64,000 bases of DNA from Oxytricha trifallax (Eukaryota; Ciliophora; Spirotrichea; Sporadotrichida; Oxytrichidae), in the NCBI GenBank assembly GCA_000711775.1, contig ARYC01003178.1:1-64000 (forward strand), in the 5' to 3' direction. Positions within the stretch are counted from its first letter, which is position 1. Each line of letters opens with the position of its first letter. Positions 34,095-45,772 of the stretch are shown piece by piece. The notes under the pieces were generated by a model. It was not told the DNA's origin and did no database searches. It saw only the letters and a list, made by a program, of their open reading frames with translations. The translations under genes were made by a program, and so were the position numbers.

Positions 34095-35490
34095 ATGGAT
34101 ACCAGAATCACATCAAATTTGATGGAGAGTGGGTTAAAGGTGCAACTTAGGAGTCTGTCATTGACCAAACTCTTAGCTGATGGACATCAAATTATATTAA
34201 CAAAGGTGCATTGCGAGTTTCGAAATAGTAGGAATGACAGAATTTTCTGTTACGGTGTTACTAGATCTGCAATGTCTCTTTATGTTTTAGAAGTTTTTTG
34301 CACCTATGCCTACATTTTTTAGACCAATTAGTTGGTCTTAACAGTCTTCAAGATTAAAGCAACCTTTTGGAGAATGAAAGCTATGAATATACAGAAGTTG
34401 CTGATGACTACTAAGAGGATGATGAGAGGAGCGAATATTTACATTTCATTCCGGAACTGGATGACTACGAGTAAGCGTTCCTCGAATATTCTTATGATTG
34501 CGAAAATAAGTTGAGCTATAAAAATGACAGCTTTTATGATATTGATGTCTGTTTAATGGTTTATCAGATCCGTTAACAGTTCATTCAAGAAGCTTATAAG
34601 CAGATTCAAGAATTATTCAAGAACACTAGTTTGTATTCTGAGCAAGCCAAATATTTATCACTTAAAATATCTTCCAGGAACGCGTATTGGCATTCAGGCC
34701 ATAGGACTATTTGATACTCCCTTGCTTCATTACCGCGACCAAAATGGTAGCCGGTAATAACTATTAGATTGTCCTGAAAAGTTTCATGCAATGTATGAAT
34801 CATGATGATATTTCAGGAATCTCTTTGTGATTTGGCGAAAACTTCGAAGAATCAGAGGAATTCCTTAAATGTTTAGAGAAATTGTTTATAGATTATTCAC
34901 TATGATTGAGAGGAATTGCTTAATAAATCAAAGGAAAACTATTTACTTACATCCTGCCTGAACATCTGGCGAATAATACCAAACTGAAGGTCATCATCAT
35001 GAATGATGACAGTTATTACAATGGTATCAAGAACATAAATATAAATCTATAATACTTGCAAGGAGAGTGCATCCCTTTTTAAATGGGTATTAATTCAAAT
35101 AGCTGAGTAGATGACTGTATAAGAGATGACAAGTCACTGCAATATATAATGCTCTATTGAATGTTTCTAAATTGGAGAGAGTGGAATAGGCCACGTTACT
35201 ATCCTTTATTCAAGGAAATTTTGTTTTTCAAAATGAAACAGAAGAAATTGGTTGCCCAATGTTTTCAGGAAAGCAAAGTGACTGTTGATATATCTTTGAA
35301 TGGAAGAGTTAGACTACTCTCAATGCATTGAAGCAAATGTTAAGATTGAAAAATATGCTGAAAATCCTGCAAATTATATTATAGTAAGGATCTAAAGGCT
35401 GTATTGGCCATAACAATAACTATAAAAAATCTCAAAAAAGTCATCACTCCTCAAAAAGAAATATTTCTATTAGAATAATTATTGAAATGA
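34095..35490 (+). pseudogene. Decayed gene of an unnamed family (ELDDYEQAF type)
   Basis: Plus-strand coding character spans this stretch in changing frames. One frame, open to TGA 34712-34714, contains ELDDYEQAFLEYSYDCENK and IQEAYKQIQELF. A later frame carries EHLANNTKLKVIIMNDDSYY and INLQYLQGECIPFQMGINSN (about 34930-35105). Related segments lie at 46690-46830 (LELDDQEQTFLDYSLECDN) and 50862-51150 (FSQVAYKQILGDS), so this is a small dispersed family. I recognise no domain. At least three frame changes are needed, so a pseudogene or unprocessed germline segments are the options. Confidence 0.5.
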
Positions 35491-35814
35491 TATAAGAAGT
35501 AGATTTTGAAAGTCTAACTTCATCCCACTTATCCTACTAATATTTTTGTTTGATATCTAACTTCCAAAATATATAACAACTTTTCTACTAAAGACACACA
35601 CAAATCAGCAACCAAAATTTAAGCATTCATATAAGCAATAGTCTTCTTTTAAACTCATATTTTCAAATTTGAAACTTATTTTCCTTATTTTATGTAAATA
35701 ATTAATTTAGCTATAATTAATATGAACCTCCAATTTTCAGTAAAAGTTAAAAGTTCTAAAATGAATTTTATCGCCAGAACATGATTCTGGCATCCTCTTT
35801 CCTCATAAGGCATG

Positions 35815-36073
35815 CAAAACCCCATAAGTCAATTAAGAACGGATATTAGGAGATAAGTACAATTAAATTAAAATATACTTATTATTGGCGTAATAATAAT
35901 TAGGATAAATTCAAATTTACACACCCCAATTGGTTTATTTTATAGAGACAATTTATCGAGTCAATGGTTTTGATTATTAGCCCAAACATTATAATTTTAC
36001 ACCAATAATAATTAAATTTTTATTAATTGTTCTTATCTCCTCATCTTCGTTCTGAATTGACTAATGGGGTTTG
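35815..36073. mobile_element. Palindromic element with AAAACCCC-like ends
   Basis: Left arm CAAAACCCCATAAGTCAATT...AGGAGATAAG pairs with the complement of ...GAATTGACTAATGGGGTTTG, about 75 bp with mismatches, and the arms extend to TTATTATTGGCGTAA / TTACACCAATAATAA. The ~260-bp element is non-coding. The C4A4-like tip recalls TBE ends, but the inner repeat is unrelated to the TBE repeat. Confidence 0.75.
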
Positions 36074-36149
36074 ATAAGTTGCCAGATCTATTATATCTAC
36101 TGCTGGATTATTTTTCATCTACTTCTATATTATATTATATTAAATTAAC

Positions 36150-37674
36150 TCAAATTTATCTTTGAATTATTTTGATTATCAGATTTGTGTTTAAAATTAT
36201 AAAATATTCTACAAACAATTCTTTTTGAACTTGATTTTCAAAGTCATTCAGACTTCTCAACTCAGGAGGCAAAAAGTCTAAAAAAGATATTAATGTCTCC
36301 ACCAAGAATAAGCTGTCACTCTCTAATGAGTAATCTTAATTTGCTCTTAGGATTGTTATCACTATCGAGGGTGCTTAAGCCGAGTAGGTGACGCCGTCTA
36401 GCAATTCCTTAGCTAGCTTGTTATCTGGTTCCACTGGGATAGGTCCCTCCTCTGCACTGTCAAGAATATACCACACTCCTTTCGACTTTGCGATGACGCC
36501 TGCGGAAGCTGCTCAATGGTTTCTTCTTACCAGTCAATCATGATAGTGATCTCTACCATCATCTGGAGAAAGTAGCTTGTATCCACCTCTTCTGCATTGA
36601 GGTAACCATATACCACTCCACGTTTCCCAGCATTAAGAGCTCTAAGCACTGAGCCTGTTATCACCTCATCCATTTGAGGACTCAACCAGCAATATTAGTT
36701 GGGATCATAGATGAGTTGCTTGATATTCTTGAGAGAATAGCCATGCTCCCACTGCATCCCAGGGTTTCTGTTTTAGCCATGTGAGTCCTCGAGAGATAGA
36801 GTTGTGTAAACTTGGAGGCGTCATCGAATAGGGGACCTCCAAGCATCATGTACACTGAGTGAATCAGACATGCATTGCGGGACTGCTTTCCTGGGTGCCA
36901 GAGATCTGTCTGGAAAACCTTAAGTTTGTGGAGCTCTTCAACATCATCTGGGTATAGCTTCAACTTTGAGAATGCGGCTAGCACCCCCTGCAATTTGCCA
37001 TCCATGAACTTCTCCCTGGTCTCTGCAATCATCGTCGAGTAGTCAATGTTTTCTCACTGGTGGTAGCCACATTTCTTCCCTCCCTTCTTCCATTTTTCAA
37101 GGTTATCATATGGGATCTCATATCTATCTATTCAAGGAGGTTGTTGCTTTCTTCGTCGAACTCATCTGATATGAGTTGAATGATGTCCCTCTCCAGATCT
37201 TTGTTAGCGTATTGAGTCAAGACTGCGGTGAGAGCCTCCACGATTTAAGGAGATAATGTGAGAGCTGGTAGGGGTCTTAGAGGTGTGGGGCCGCACTCGG
37301 TAACGCAAGCAGTCGACTGTACGAGATCAACAGTCCTGTCCATCAGAGTTCAGAGTGGGTTGGTCCCTGACGGTGGTGCGACCCTTGTAGAGTTGGTTCC
37401 ACTGGACTGAGGTCATGAGGTGGGTTTTGTTGTGGTCGACGAAGTCCTCCAATGTTTGATGAGCGCCCTCTCCATCACAGAAACTGGCTGGCATCCAGTC
37501 GCGATCTGAGGCTCTGAATCCATCCCAGCTAACCAGTACCATTAGCTCCCCATTCTCCTTCTTTGCATCAAGAATAGTTGCCAGTTGATACCCAGCCTGC
37601 TTCTTCTTTCTCATCAATGTGAGCACGTGCTTCCTTGCCTTCTTCTGTCTCTTGGAATCTGTTCTTGGTGCCAT
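36150..37674 (-). pseudogene. Gene 1 copy B: chromodomain protein with protease-like core
   Basis: ATG at 37674 (MAPRTDSKRQKKARK) opens a basic N-terminus. A chromodomain follows at residues about 28-70: GYQLATILDAKKENGELMVL, VSWDGF and DRDWMPASF match the usual YxVexIL...VkWkGy...tWep pattern. Later blocks matching copy A are ENIDYSTMIAETREKF, NACLIHSVYMMLGGPLFD and VWYILDSAEEGPIP. C-x-x-H-S-x-x-x-x-L-G and WYxLDS resemble the Cys and Asp parts of papain-like/OTU/Josephin proteases, but the GHxV His element before WYxLDS is absent (GVIAKSKGVWY). Frame changes occur near 37330, 37110, 36780 and 36500. The ORF then runs to TGA 36150-36152. Chromatin tethering is the natural guess for the chromodomain. 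Confidence 0.7.
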
Positions 37675-38810
37675 GTTTTCACCTTTAATTGAAATTTAAT
37701 ATGATAATTAACTTAAAGTTTGCTAATTAATGGGAATAATATTGGGGGGTACTTACATTTGGAAAAAGGCAAAAAGCATATTTTGGGAAATAAGTATTGC
37801 TGTAGATGTCCCGAGCGAATCTTCAAATATAGAACTTCCAGGGGCATCACTCGATGCAGCGCGAGCTATCTTACGATGGTGGAATATCCGACTCAGACAT
37901 CTCATCGGGGAGCCGAGATAATCGAGCATCAAGATTTCTGAAAAAAGGCCTTGGAACTTTCAAAAGTGCATTGCAGGATTATGACAAATTACCATTGTAA
38001 TCAGACATTCTCTAGGCCCAGGTGGTTGAGAGCGGAAATCAAGGCACGCAGGTACCCTTGCGGGAGCCAGCCCATGTCCATGCACGATATCTGCACAGCC
38101 AGATGCTTGATGTACTCGCCCAGCTGCTTCCTTTAAGATGTCATGGAAATAATCTTACTTAGTCGAGACTGCCAACTGGCCTTGATTGAGATCCACTCTG
38201 TTGATCTTGCAAAATACTTGCTCCACGGGCGCCATTGCAAACTGGTAGTGACCCAAAAAGAGGAATGTAATGTTGTACTGCTTCAGCATCGTGGTCGTGT
38301 AGGAAACCCTGTGGTAGGGAGAATTATCTAGCAGAATTATGTAATGCCTACGCCAGTTAGGGTCTTAAGCATCGAAGTGTTGTACAAGACATGCCATGAA
38401 ATGCACGAATGTAACCGCATTAGTATAACCATGGCATACTGTGAAGACTATGCTACCTGTAATTGAAGCTGCCACCGTCACAGTCACCCTAGTCATACGC
38501 TCTCCTACAGATTGATAAGCATGAACCATGGGCGGCGCCCATGAATTGCTGCACGAATCAGTGCTTTGGATGATAGCCTCATCCACATTGATAATGATCT
38601 CTCCCGAACACAAGCATTCAATCAGTCATAATACTGTAAAAATTGTGAATACTTAAATTCTTAAAATATAGAGAAATATAAATAAAAGTTGATGATAAAT
38701 ATTTTATAATTATTTATTTGAAATTTGTTTGAATTTATATATTTATTTATATACTTTGGGACCAAGTTGAAATAGTTATTTATTTTAAAGACTTTGTCCC
38801 AATATTTATT

Positions 38811-39318
38811 TGGGGGGAGGAAGTTTCCTGCACTCGAGGAAGTTCCCTGCACTTTTTTTATTTATGTAAAATATAATAAATTTGAATTAAATTCAAAAAA
38901 ATTTATAATTTAAGGACTTATTAAATATTAAGAGGATTTTTTACGTATGATAGGAAGAGTAGTTCCTGGAGTTTAGTTAACAAATAATAAACTGAAAACA
39001 ATTGGACACCTTAAATATTTAAAAATTATATATAGTCGATTTATTCCGGCCTAAATATCTAAAAGTTCTTAGATTACTGGTATTTAATATAATAAGGATA
39101 GTGCTTGGATGGTGCTTAAAATTAATGCTGATAGAGATATTGACTAATTGATTATAAATTAAGTATAATTGTAACAATGAAATATGTTTAGAAAGTTGGT
39201 TGATAGTTGTTAAAAAGATTAATTAAATAAAAAATTAAAAATTAAAAAAAGTGCAGGAAACTTCCCTAAAATTTTTTTTTTATCATAAACCAGTGCAGGA
39301 AACTTCCTCCCCCCATTT
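38811..39318. mobile_element. Nested palindrome with GGGGGG...CCCCCC ends
   Basis: It begins GGGGGGAGGAAGTTTCCTGC and ends with the complement (GCAGGAAACTTCCTCCCCCC), inside the larger palindrome. TATTTATTT on both sides may be a target duplication. A second GAAGTTCCCTGCAC / GTGCAGGAAACTTCC pair lies just inside. About 0.5 kb, AT-rich interior. Confidence 0.75.
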
Positions 39319-39640
39319 ATTTTTATATATTTAAATAAAATCGATACATAAATTAATTCAGAATGTATCATATAAATGTAATTAGTTTTCTACAATTATT
39401 TAATGTAAATTATTCATTAGTTTTATATATTTTATAAATCTCAATTTTAGACATAAAAATTACTATTTTAAAATTATGTTACTTTAAATAGAATATTAAT
39501 GATAAATTACTCATTTTTTTAAACTGGCATAAATCACATTAAATAATTGTAAAAATTAATTACATTTACATGATACATTCTGATTTAATTTATTTATCGA
39601 TTTTATTTAAATATATTAAAATAAATATTGGGACCAAGTA
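39319..39640. repeat. Additional imperfect inverted repeat inside the insert
   Basis: AAATAAAATCGATACATAAA...CAATTATTTAATG at about 39338-39405 is mirrored at about 39535-39610 by the complement. It may be part of the outer palindrome's right arm or yet another insert, since no left-arm counterpart is obvious. Confidence 0.5.
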
Positions 39641-41029
39641 GTAAAAATAAATATCTTTTTTCTACTTGGTCCCAAAATATATAAATAAATATAAAAAATC
39701 AAAAAAATTTCAAATAAATAATTATAAAAAATTTATCATCAACTTTTATTTATATTTCTCTATATTTTAAGAATTTAATTATTCACGATTTTTACAGTAT
39801 AATGACTGAATGAAAACACTCCGAGAGCTATCGGTGTACCTTTGTCCTCATCTTGCTATGATTTGAAGTCAGAGGAAAGACTTTGTGGTAAGTGAGGTGC
39901 AGCTCTCCCCTCAGGAAACGCGAGAGACAATGGCGAGAGACATTATAGCCCCTAATTGTCATCAATTACTTCTTGAGATACTTAATGGTTATTATGGTTT
40001 TTGAATCCCAATGATTCGCTTGATAATGGTCTAGATTTCATCAGGTATTGTGAAACGACGCCTTCCTCTTTTAAATCAAGCATTGAGGCTTCTCAAGGTC
40101 ATTTGACCCCTCTAGCATTTGAAATACATTGACCTTGAATAACTTTAATGCTCTACCAATAGCAAATGGGACTACATTATGGTCATGCATTTACTATGCC
40201 ACATTCGACTTGCACTGATATTCCGCAGCTAGTTGAGCCTTGACAGTTCTCACTTGCTTACCTTGAAATGACTGGAGTCAGATACAATTAGGGGTTCATT
40301 CACCATATCATACTTGGTAAAAGAGTCGACCTTAGTCAGTGATTAGCCATCTTGCTCACGGTTACTTTGTTCCCCATTTACCATCGCTCTCCAGGCCCAT
40401 GGGTCGTCATATCAGGAAAGGCCCATGCCCTTGCCGTCTCCGATAAATCGCAAGGCTGCTGTTATGAAAGAGCACTATCAATTTAATCGTGTTTGCGTAT
40501 TAGTGCTGAAGCTTTCTCCTTGGGATCATACGAGAAGATCTGGTTGTCAACCATGGCATTCCCACATTATGTTGCGAGCATGGTATTGCGCTCCTTCAGT
40601 TCTCTAACCGAAAAATTGGTGGTCAAGACGCAATGAGCATTTGAAAGCCTCTCTGTGATCAAGCACGTAGAAATGAAGTATGCTTCATTTTAAGACTTCT
40701 TGTTCTCACCCCTTGTAGATTAATCATTCAAATCTGCGCCTTCACATTAAACTGGCTTGGGCTTTCTCCCACGCTTCTTCTTTACTTGCTCAATAACCCA
40801 TTAGTTCCCCCAAGCAAATAGACTTCACTAATGGCATTGTCATTTTCTTCAAGTGGCACATTCTCCTTCTCAATATTTGCAGAGTTGGGCGCTTAGCAGA
40901 ATCTCATTAGCATTAAAAGAAAATAATTATGTTTCAGGATTAACAATTAAGGAGGCAGAGAATTCCTTTGTCGATCAGACACATAATCAAGATTCTCTGA
41001 GTGAGTAGATAATATTAATAACCTGATCG

Positions 41030-41776
41030 ATGAAGTAAAAAAAGCTGAACTACTTGGATGTGCAGACTAAGCTCAGCAGCAAGCGGGATCTGTATCTCTT
41101 CCTCACGTAGGACGGTGTGGCGCACCTGCCAAGCATCAAGTTGACCAACTCTTACCTCCTGAGTGCAATCTTGAGGGGGAGTAAAATGTAAGTTATTCAA
41201 GCGAGATGAGTCTCAATCTCATTTGTGTAGTTTATCAGAAGGGACCAGGTCAAGGTGTAGATGATACCATATCTCGAGGATCTCACTGTAACTAATTTTC
41301 TGGAAATTGAGTAGTAGAACGAGGAAGTCATGCAGTTCCTCCCAGACCAGCTTTTTACTGGAGGAATATAGATAGGTAGGGGCTGGGTGATATACTAAAT
41401 ACTGTCATCCCAGATCAACTCAAAGAAAAGATCGATGGCGCCATGGAAAAAACAACTGCGAGGGAGATCGAGTAGAGGCAGCTTAATTTGAACTTGATGC
41501 CCGAGTTTGCTGATGCACTCACGAGGTGCTTGAATATTGCTGGTAAGTTAGATGGAGGATTACTTAAGTTTATTTAGCGGGCAATGGCTGAGCAGCTGCA
41601 ACGTTGAAGCAATCATCAAAGAGACGCCCCACTCAAGAGGAGCTTGAGAGTCAAAGGAAGAGGAGCGCCTGCTCCGAGCAGAAAAGCACGAGTACATGCT
41701 CCAGGTAAAGCGAATGAAGACTGAAAACTCCTAGATGCTCCAACAGCGACAGTTGCAGAGATTTGAAAAACCATGA
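41030..41776 (+). pseudogene. Gene 3 copy B: unknown protein with helical tail
   Basis: ATG 41030 (MKQKKLNYLDVQTKLSSKRD) to TGA 41774-41776. It aligns with copy A through SKRDLY, SYLLSAILRG, FIRRDQVKV, FLPDQ and LRAEKHEYMLQVKRMK. An in-frame TGA at about 41207 separates the first ~60 codons from FIRRDQVKV; in copy A the same place shows a frame change, so both may hide an unrecognised intron there. A second GTAAGT with a downstream TTTATTTAG occurs near 41541-41576. No enzyme motif. Role unknown. Confidence 0.62.
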
Positions 41777-42288
41777 GTGTGTACCGAGCACAAATAATTA
41801 ATTAGGAAGGCCATCCATTGTAGTCGCAGAGCCTCAATAAAGCACTCTTCAACATAGCCTCATTGCAGTAGCCTCATATGAATAGTTGTCATAAATGGGC
41901 TTAAACGTGATCATTAGCGCTGCCAGGAATTTATGTTTGATTTAAAGGTTTGATTTTTAATAAGTGCATTAATTCACTCAGCATATTACCATTTATGAAT
42001 AATTTATCTTATTTAGAAGAAGGTAAAGTAGCGAAGTATGATGCGGTAACAAAAATATGAAGACAGCAGTAGCAACCATAGCTGCATATTTAGACAAGGA
42101 GATTATTATGTAATGGTTGTTAATTAAAGTTAGTTAGGCATAAACACGGAAGCTTATCTTCCTTTCTATGGATTAGGTGTACGTAATAACTCACATAACG
42201 TTGAGAGATATCAGGGGATTTAGGCCAAATTGTCATGCAAGGCCAAAGGAATGAGTCAATTCACTCATTTTGATATATGTCATACTAT

Positions 42289-44982
42289 TCATTTAGGGCC
42301 ATCACTGATACTGTTGCACTATTGTAAACCCATCTCTATCATTGTCTCATCAAGATTTTCAATCTCAATTACAGGCTTGTCCATTTCAACTTCTTAGTCT
42401 TCATTGCTTGCAATTGTAGCTGAGCTACTGCTCTCGTATCTGTCCATTCTATTCAAGCTCATTTGCATGTATTCATCCAGATCTTCGGGTAGGAGTTCAC
42501 TTGGATATGCATTCATCTCTACTATGTCATTAGCATGGCATTTCAGTTCTTTTTGCTGAATTCTTTTCTACAATTTGCCTGCAGGAATGTTGGTATATAT
42601 GATCTGAAGAATTTTGTCATACTCCACGTGACAGCTGTTGAAGTCCTCCAAGAGAAAGGCTCGCGTGGAGAGTATTTGCGATACGTTGCACTGCTTGAAC
42701 AGCATAATGTACTTGAAGTCCTGACATTTCGCTTCAAGTTGAAGCATCTCCTTGATTGCTTGGGGCACCTTCCAAACCCACTCTGCAGACACCCTTATGG
42801 TGCTGGGCATCATCTTGTTAACACGTAGATTTGTAGCTGGAGCTGTGCCCGAGCTGTTCGAGCTCCTCCTTGTAAGCATGCTGTCTCGCGTTTATTACCC
42901 AGCCCTTCTCGGAGACTTTCACAGAGCGCAGCTTGTTAGCATGGTCGCTATTCTGCTTTTACTTAGCTAGAGAGTACAAATTGTTCCTAGTAATCATGTC
43001 CAGGCATAGAAGCTGCGTGAGCTTGGGCTCGAATTTCTCAACAAATGCGCAATGTGCTATTCGTTCCACAATATGTACACAAGAATTAATTGTCATTTGA
43101 AGGTCGTTCAACAAGCCAACAAGAAATCCACGTTGTTTCCGTCCAGCCTAGGATCTTCTCTACGCATTATGTGGCATATTGATCATTTATTACTTCTTAG
43201 AGATCGTGCTCTTTGATAAGAGGTCAAGTACAGCTTCATTGCAAATAGCCTAAGTCTCGAGATCGTGCACGTCCTCTATCAACAGCTGGTGGTTCGCGTC
43301 CTGCATCTTGGGCTTGAGTACCGATCTCCACTCAGCGACTGGCATAGCGATCAGCCCTCTTAGTTCGTGTCGCCACTGATGGTGCTCCTCCTCCTCCCAC
43401 TTTTTGTTATTCTTAAGGGACTTAATCAGACAGTTCAGCTCCTTGCGCAGACAATTCGAGGTAATCACATTGCTCACAATATGTGACTGGTGCGTTAATG
43501 TACCTGCTTTATCAGCGAGAGGGATTGAATGGATTAGATAATCATACTTATCTTCAAAGCTGTTGTTTCCAATATGTGCAACATCATCCTTTTCATGAAT
43601 GTTCAGTAATGGGACTTCTTTACTGGGAAAATGTCCTTAGTTGTTGCAGAATTTTAGGGGAAGGGATTTTTGATATGTTAGAGGAATGTAATACTCAGCA
43701 GGTTCATCAGCTGATTCACATATTACGGACCCAATAGCTCGATATAGCTAAGTACTTTAAGGCATGATAGACGGCACCCAATCTTTCCTGAGAAGGATAT
43801 CCTGAAGCTTTCTTAATCCAACAAGCTGCTGCGGTGCACGAGCCGCAGCGTTCGTTTAGAGTATTTGTTTGTTCTTAGAGTGTCATTGTAACAATTTCTC
43901 ATGGTTTGGTGGTTCCATCGGCATTGCTTCGATGCAGCTTATTGACTAGCCTGTAAAGGCGATGCTAGGCCTTCTCTTAAAATGCTTAATTCACTTGGGT
44001 GAATAGGCAGGCCCCATTGTGCTTGTAGAATCTCTTCTTCTTTTGGAATGGCCTGGTCATTAGATAGCGGTTGCGGCACTCTTGACTATGGAACCCGTCC
44101 TCAAGATGGAGGGGCTCCTTGCATGATCTTGATTCGTTGATAAGCTTCACCACTAATGATAGCTGCTACTGAATGGCCTGTTGTTCTTGTTGCTCCGAAT
44201 ATGAGAGGTCCCTTAGTATGGCATTAGCTGTTGATTGGAACCCCTTCTGCAATGGGGAAGGCCTACATACAACAGTCTATCGTCAAATCTCTGTTACTTT
44301 TGCTTATTAAGTATTCTTATCTTTCTTTGATACTTAGCTCTTAGAATTTGATCGTCTATTAGTTATTTTTTACTTTTTGATATTATTTCGTGTTTCTTAA
44401 CTTCTCTCTTAGTATCACCTAAGTCACCACCTCATGATGATATTCCCTCTAATGGATCTGCACAACGATCAAAGGATACGACTGAGAGCCAGTGATCCGT
44501 TTAAGTGAACTCTAATTATGAAGAGGAGAACATATGCTTGTTTATCGTACTTTGATTGAGCTAGTTGTAATCATGTATTAAATAGGGCCCCCACCTCTTA
44601 CCTTGAGCACGATCATTAACGGCTCTGATTACTTCTGATGATCACAAGAAGGATCTTTGCCTCGAATTAGGTACCCATGCATTCTTGCTAGGCGTCTTTA
44701 ATGCAAACTCCAGTCGCTGTTTGAGCACATAGCGCTCGATCACCTTCTATAGTGGGACCCAGTGGTGATAGACGTTGTGCGAGTCGAAGAGAGTCTTCAT
44801 AATCTCTCCAGTTCTGTCAATGGAGTGTTCTCTCGGTGCGATGTTCTCCAGCAGACAGGCCATCTTGGGGAACAGCGCATCGTTGGCCCTTCATCCAAGT
44901 TGATCTTCATCCCCGGCGGCAGCACGAAGGACGACAGGTGCACTGATGGCGAGGTCGGAGATGGCTTAGAGTAGTCTTGCAT
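42289..44982 (-). pseudogene. Gene 4 copy B: large unknown protein (~890 codons), frameshifted
   Basis: Begins near ATG 44982 (MQDYSKPSPTSPSVHLSS) and ends at TGA 42289-42291. Coding segments include ACLLENIAPREHSIDRTGEI, NCLRKELNCLIKSLKNN with AEWRSVLKPKMQDANHQLL (43250-43477), and KEMLQLEAKCQDFKYIMLF with VSQILSTRAFLLEDF (42568-42879). A Glu/Asp/Met-rich tail follows. The AEWRSVLK and RAFLLED blocks match KEWRQLLK and RAFVIDL of copy A at the same relative places. Predominantly helical; no known domain. Several frame changes separate the segments. Function unknown. Confidence 0.6.
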
Positions 44983-45186
44983 GTGTAGGTAAGGCTAAGA
45001 TATGGAGTGTCTCTCTAACAGCTATTAGGAATAAATTTTAACTTTGATTAAATAAGTAAAAAACTTAAATAAGCTCTTTAAAATTTGGTATCTTTTCATT
45101 ACAAGACCTAAGTATATATATATAATAATCATATAATTATATGCTACATTAAATAATTTAACAGCTACAAATATTAATATATAGTA

Positions 45187-45772
45187 TGGAGTAGTAATCC
45201 CCCCCTAATGTATACTTTTCTTTTTGTAGTCTGATAGAGTTTTTGACGCTGAGTAATAGTAGCTGATAAACATGGAATGTGCGAGCAATAGTTTTGGAGC
45301 TATGGCCTCATCAAAGTCAATTTTTATATATAAAAATAATTATAAATTTGACTAAAATTTTCTAATTTTTCACAAAATATAATTTCTCTAAAATTAATGA
45401 TTATAGCAGTTTTTAACTATATTAACAAATTATATCTAATTTTATTAAGTGATTTTAAAATCATTTTAACTTTTCATTTAAGATTTCATAAAGACTATAT
45501 TAGTTCACTAAATCACTTAATAAAATTAGATATAATTTGTTAATATAGTTAAAAACTGCTAAAATCATTAATTTTAGAGAAATTATATTTTGTGAAAAAT
45601 TTGAAAATTTTAGTCAAATTTATAATGATTTTTATATATAAAGTGACTTTGATGATGTCATAGCTCCAAAACTATTGCTCGCACATTCCATGTTTATCAG
45701 CTACTATTACTCAGCGTCAAAAACTCTATCAGACTACAAAAAGAAAAGTATACTTTAGGGGGGGAGGATACT
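45187..45772. mobile_element. Long palindrome with CCCCCCC-tipped ends
   Basis: GTAGTAATCCCCCCCTAATG at about 45191 pairs with the complement of TTTAGGGGGGGAGGATACTAC near 45753, and the arms match for well over 250 bp through TAGTCTGATAGAGTTTTTGA and CGAGCAATAGTTTTGGAGCT. The unit is almost entirely self-complementary, with a centre near 45480. Non-coding, about 0.59 kb. It lies some 190 bp beyond gene 4 of the large transposon. Confidence 0.9.

Larger units (their letters stand above)
38614..39813. mobile_element. Palindromic element inserted in transposase copy B
   Basis: Left end CAGTCATAATACTGTAAAAA...AAGTTGATGATAAAT (38622-38700) is mirrored by the complement at 39728-39805 with few mismatches, so the arms exceed 80 bp. 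The GGGACCAAGT sequence lies further in on both sides. It sits between the DNA-binding and catalytic parts of the transposase and its interior is AT-rich and non-coding. A related element at 60770-61410 shares the GGGACGAAGTAGTAAAA tract. A second palindrome is nested inside. Confidence 0.85.
38001..40913 (-). pseudogene. Gene 2 copy B: DDE transposase split by nested palindromes
   Basis: Minus-strand start at ATG 40913 (MLMRFCQAPNSANIEKEN). A helix-turn-helix-like segment (IGRALKLFKVNVFQMLEG) and GYNVSRHCLSRFLRGELHLT precede a ~1.2-kb palindromic insert (38614-39813). The core resumes with EIIINVDEAIIQS (Asp), YIILLDNSPYHR (Asp) and FLGHYQFAMAPVEQVF (Glu), then GEYIKHLAVQISCMDMGW and a stop at 38001-38003. 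The catalytic residues and the distance between the second Asp and Glu agree with copy A. Besides the insert, frames change several times before 39813 and again near 38145. It begins 117 bp from gene 3, which points the other way. Confidence 0.85.
36150..45000 (-). mobile_element. Multi-gene Tc1/mariner-type transposon, copy B
   Basis: Four genes are in the same order and strands as copy A (7729-16040): gene 1 (-) 36150-37674, gene 2 (-) 38001-40913, gene 3 (+) 41030-41776 and gene 4 (-) 42289-44982. Without the inserts in gene 2 the unit is about 7.6 kb. Terminal repeats could not be identified. The copies are strongly diverged at protein level, so they are old insertions or separate subfamilies. 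Confidence 0.75.
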
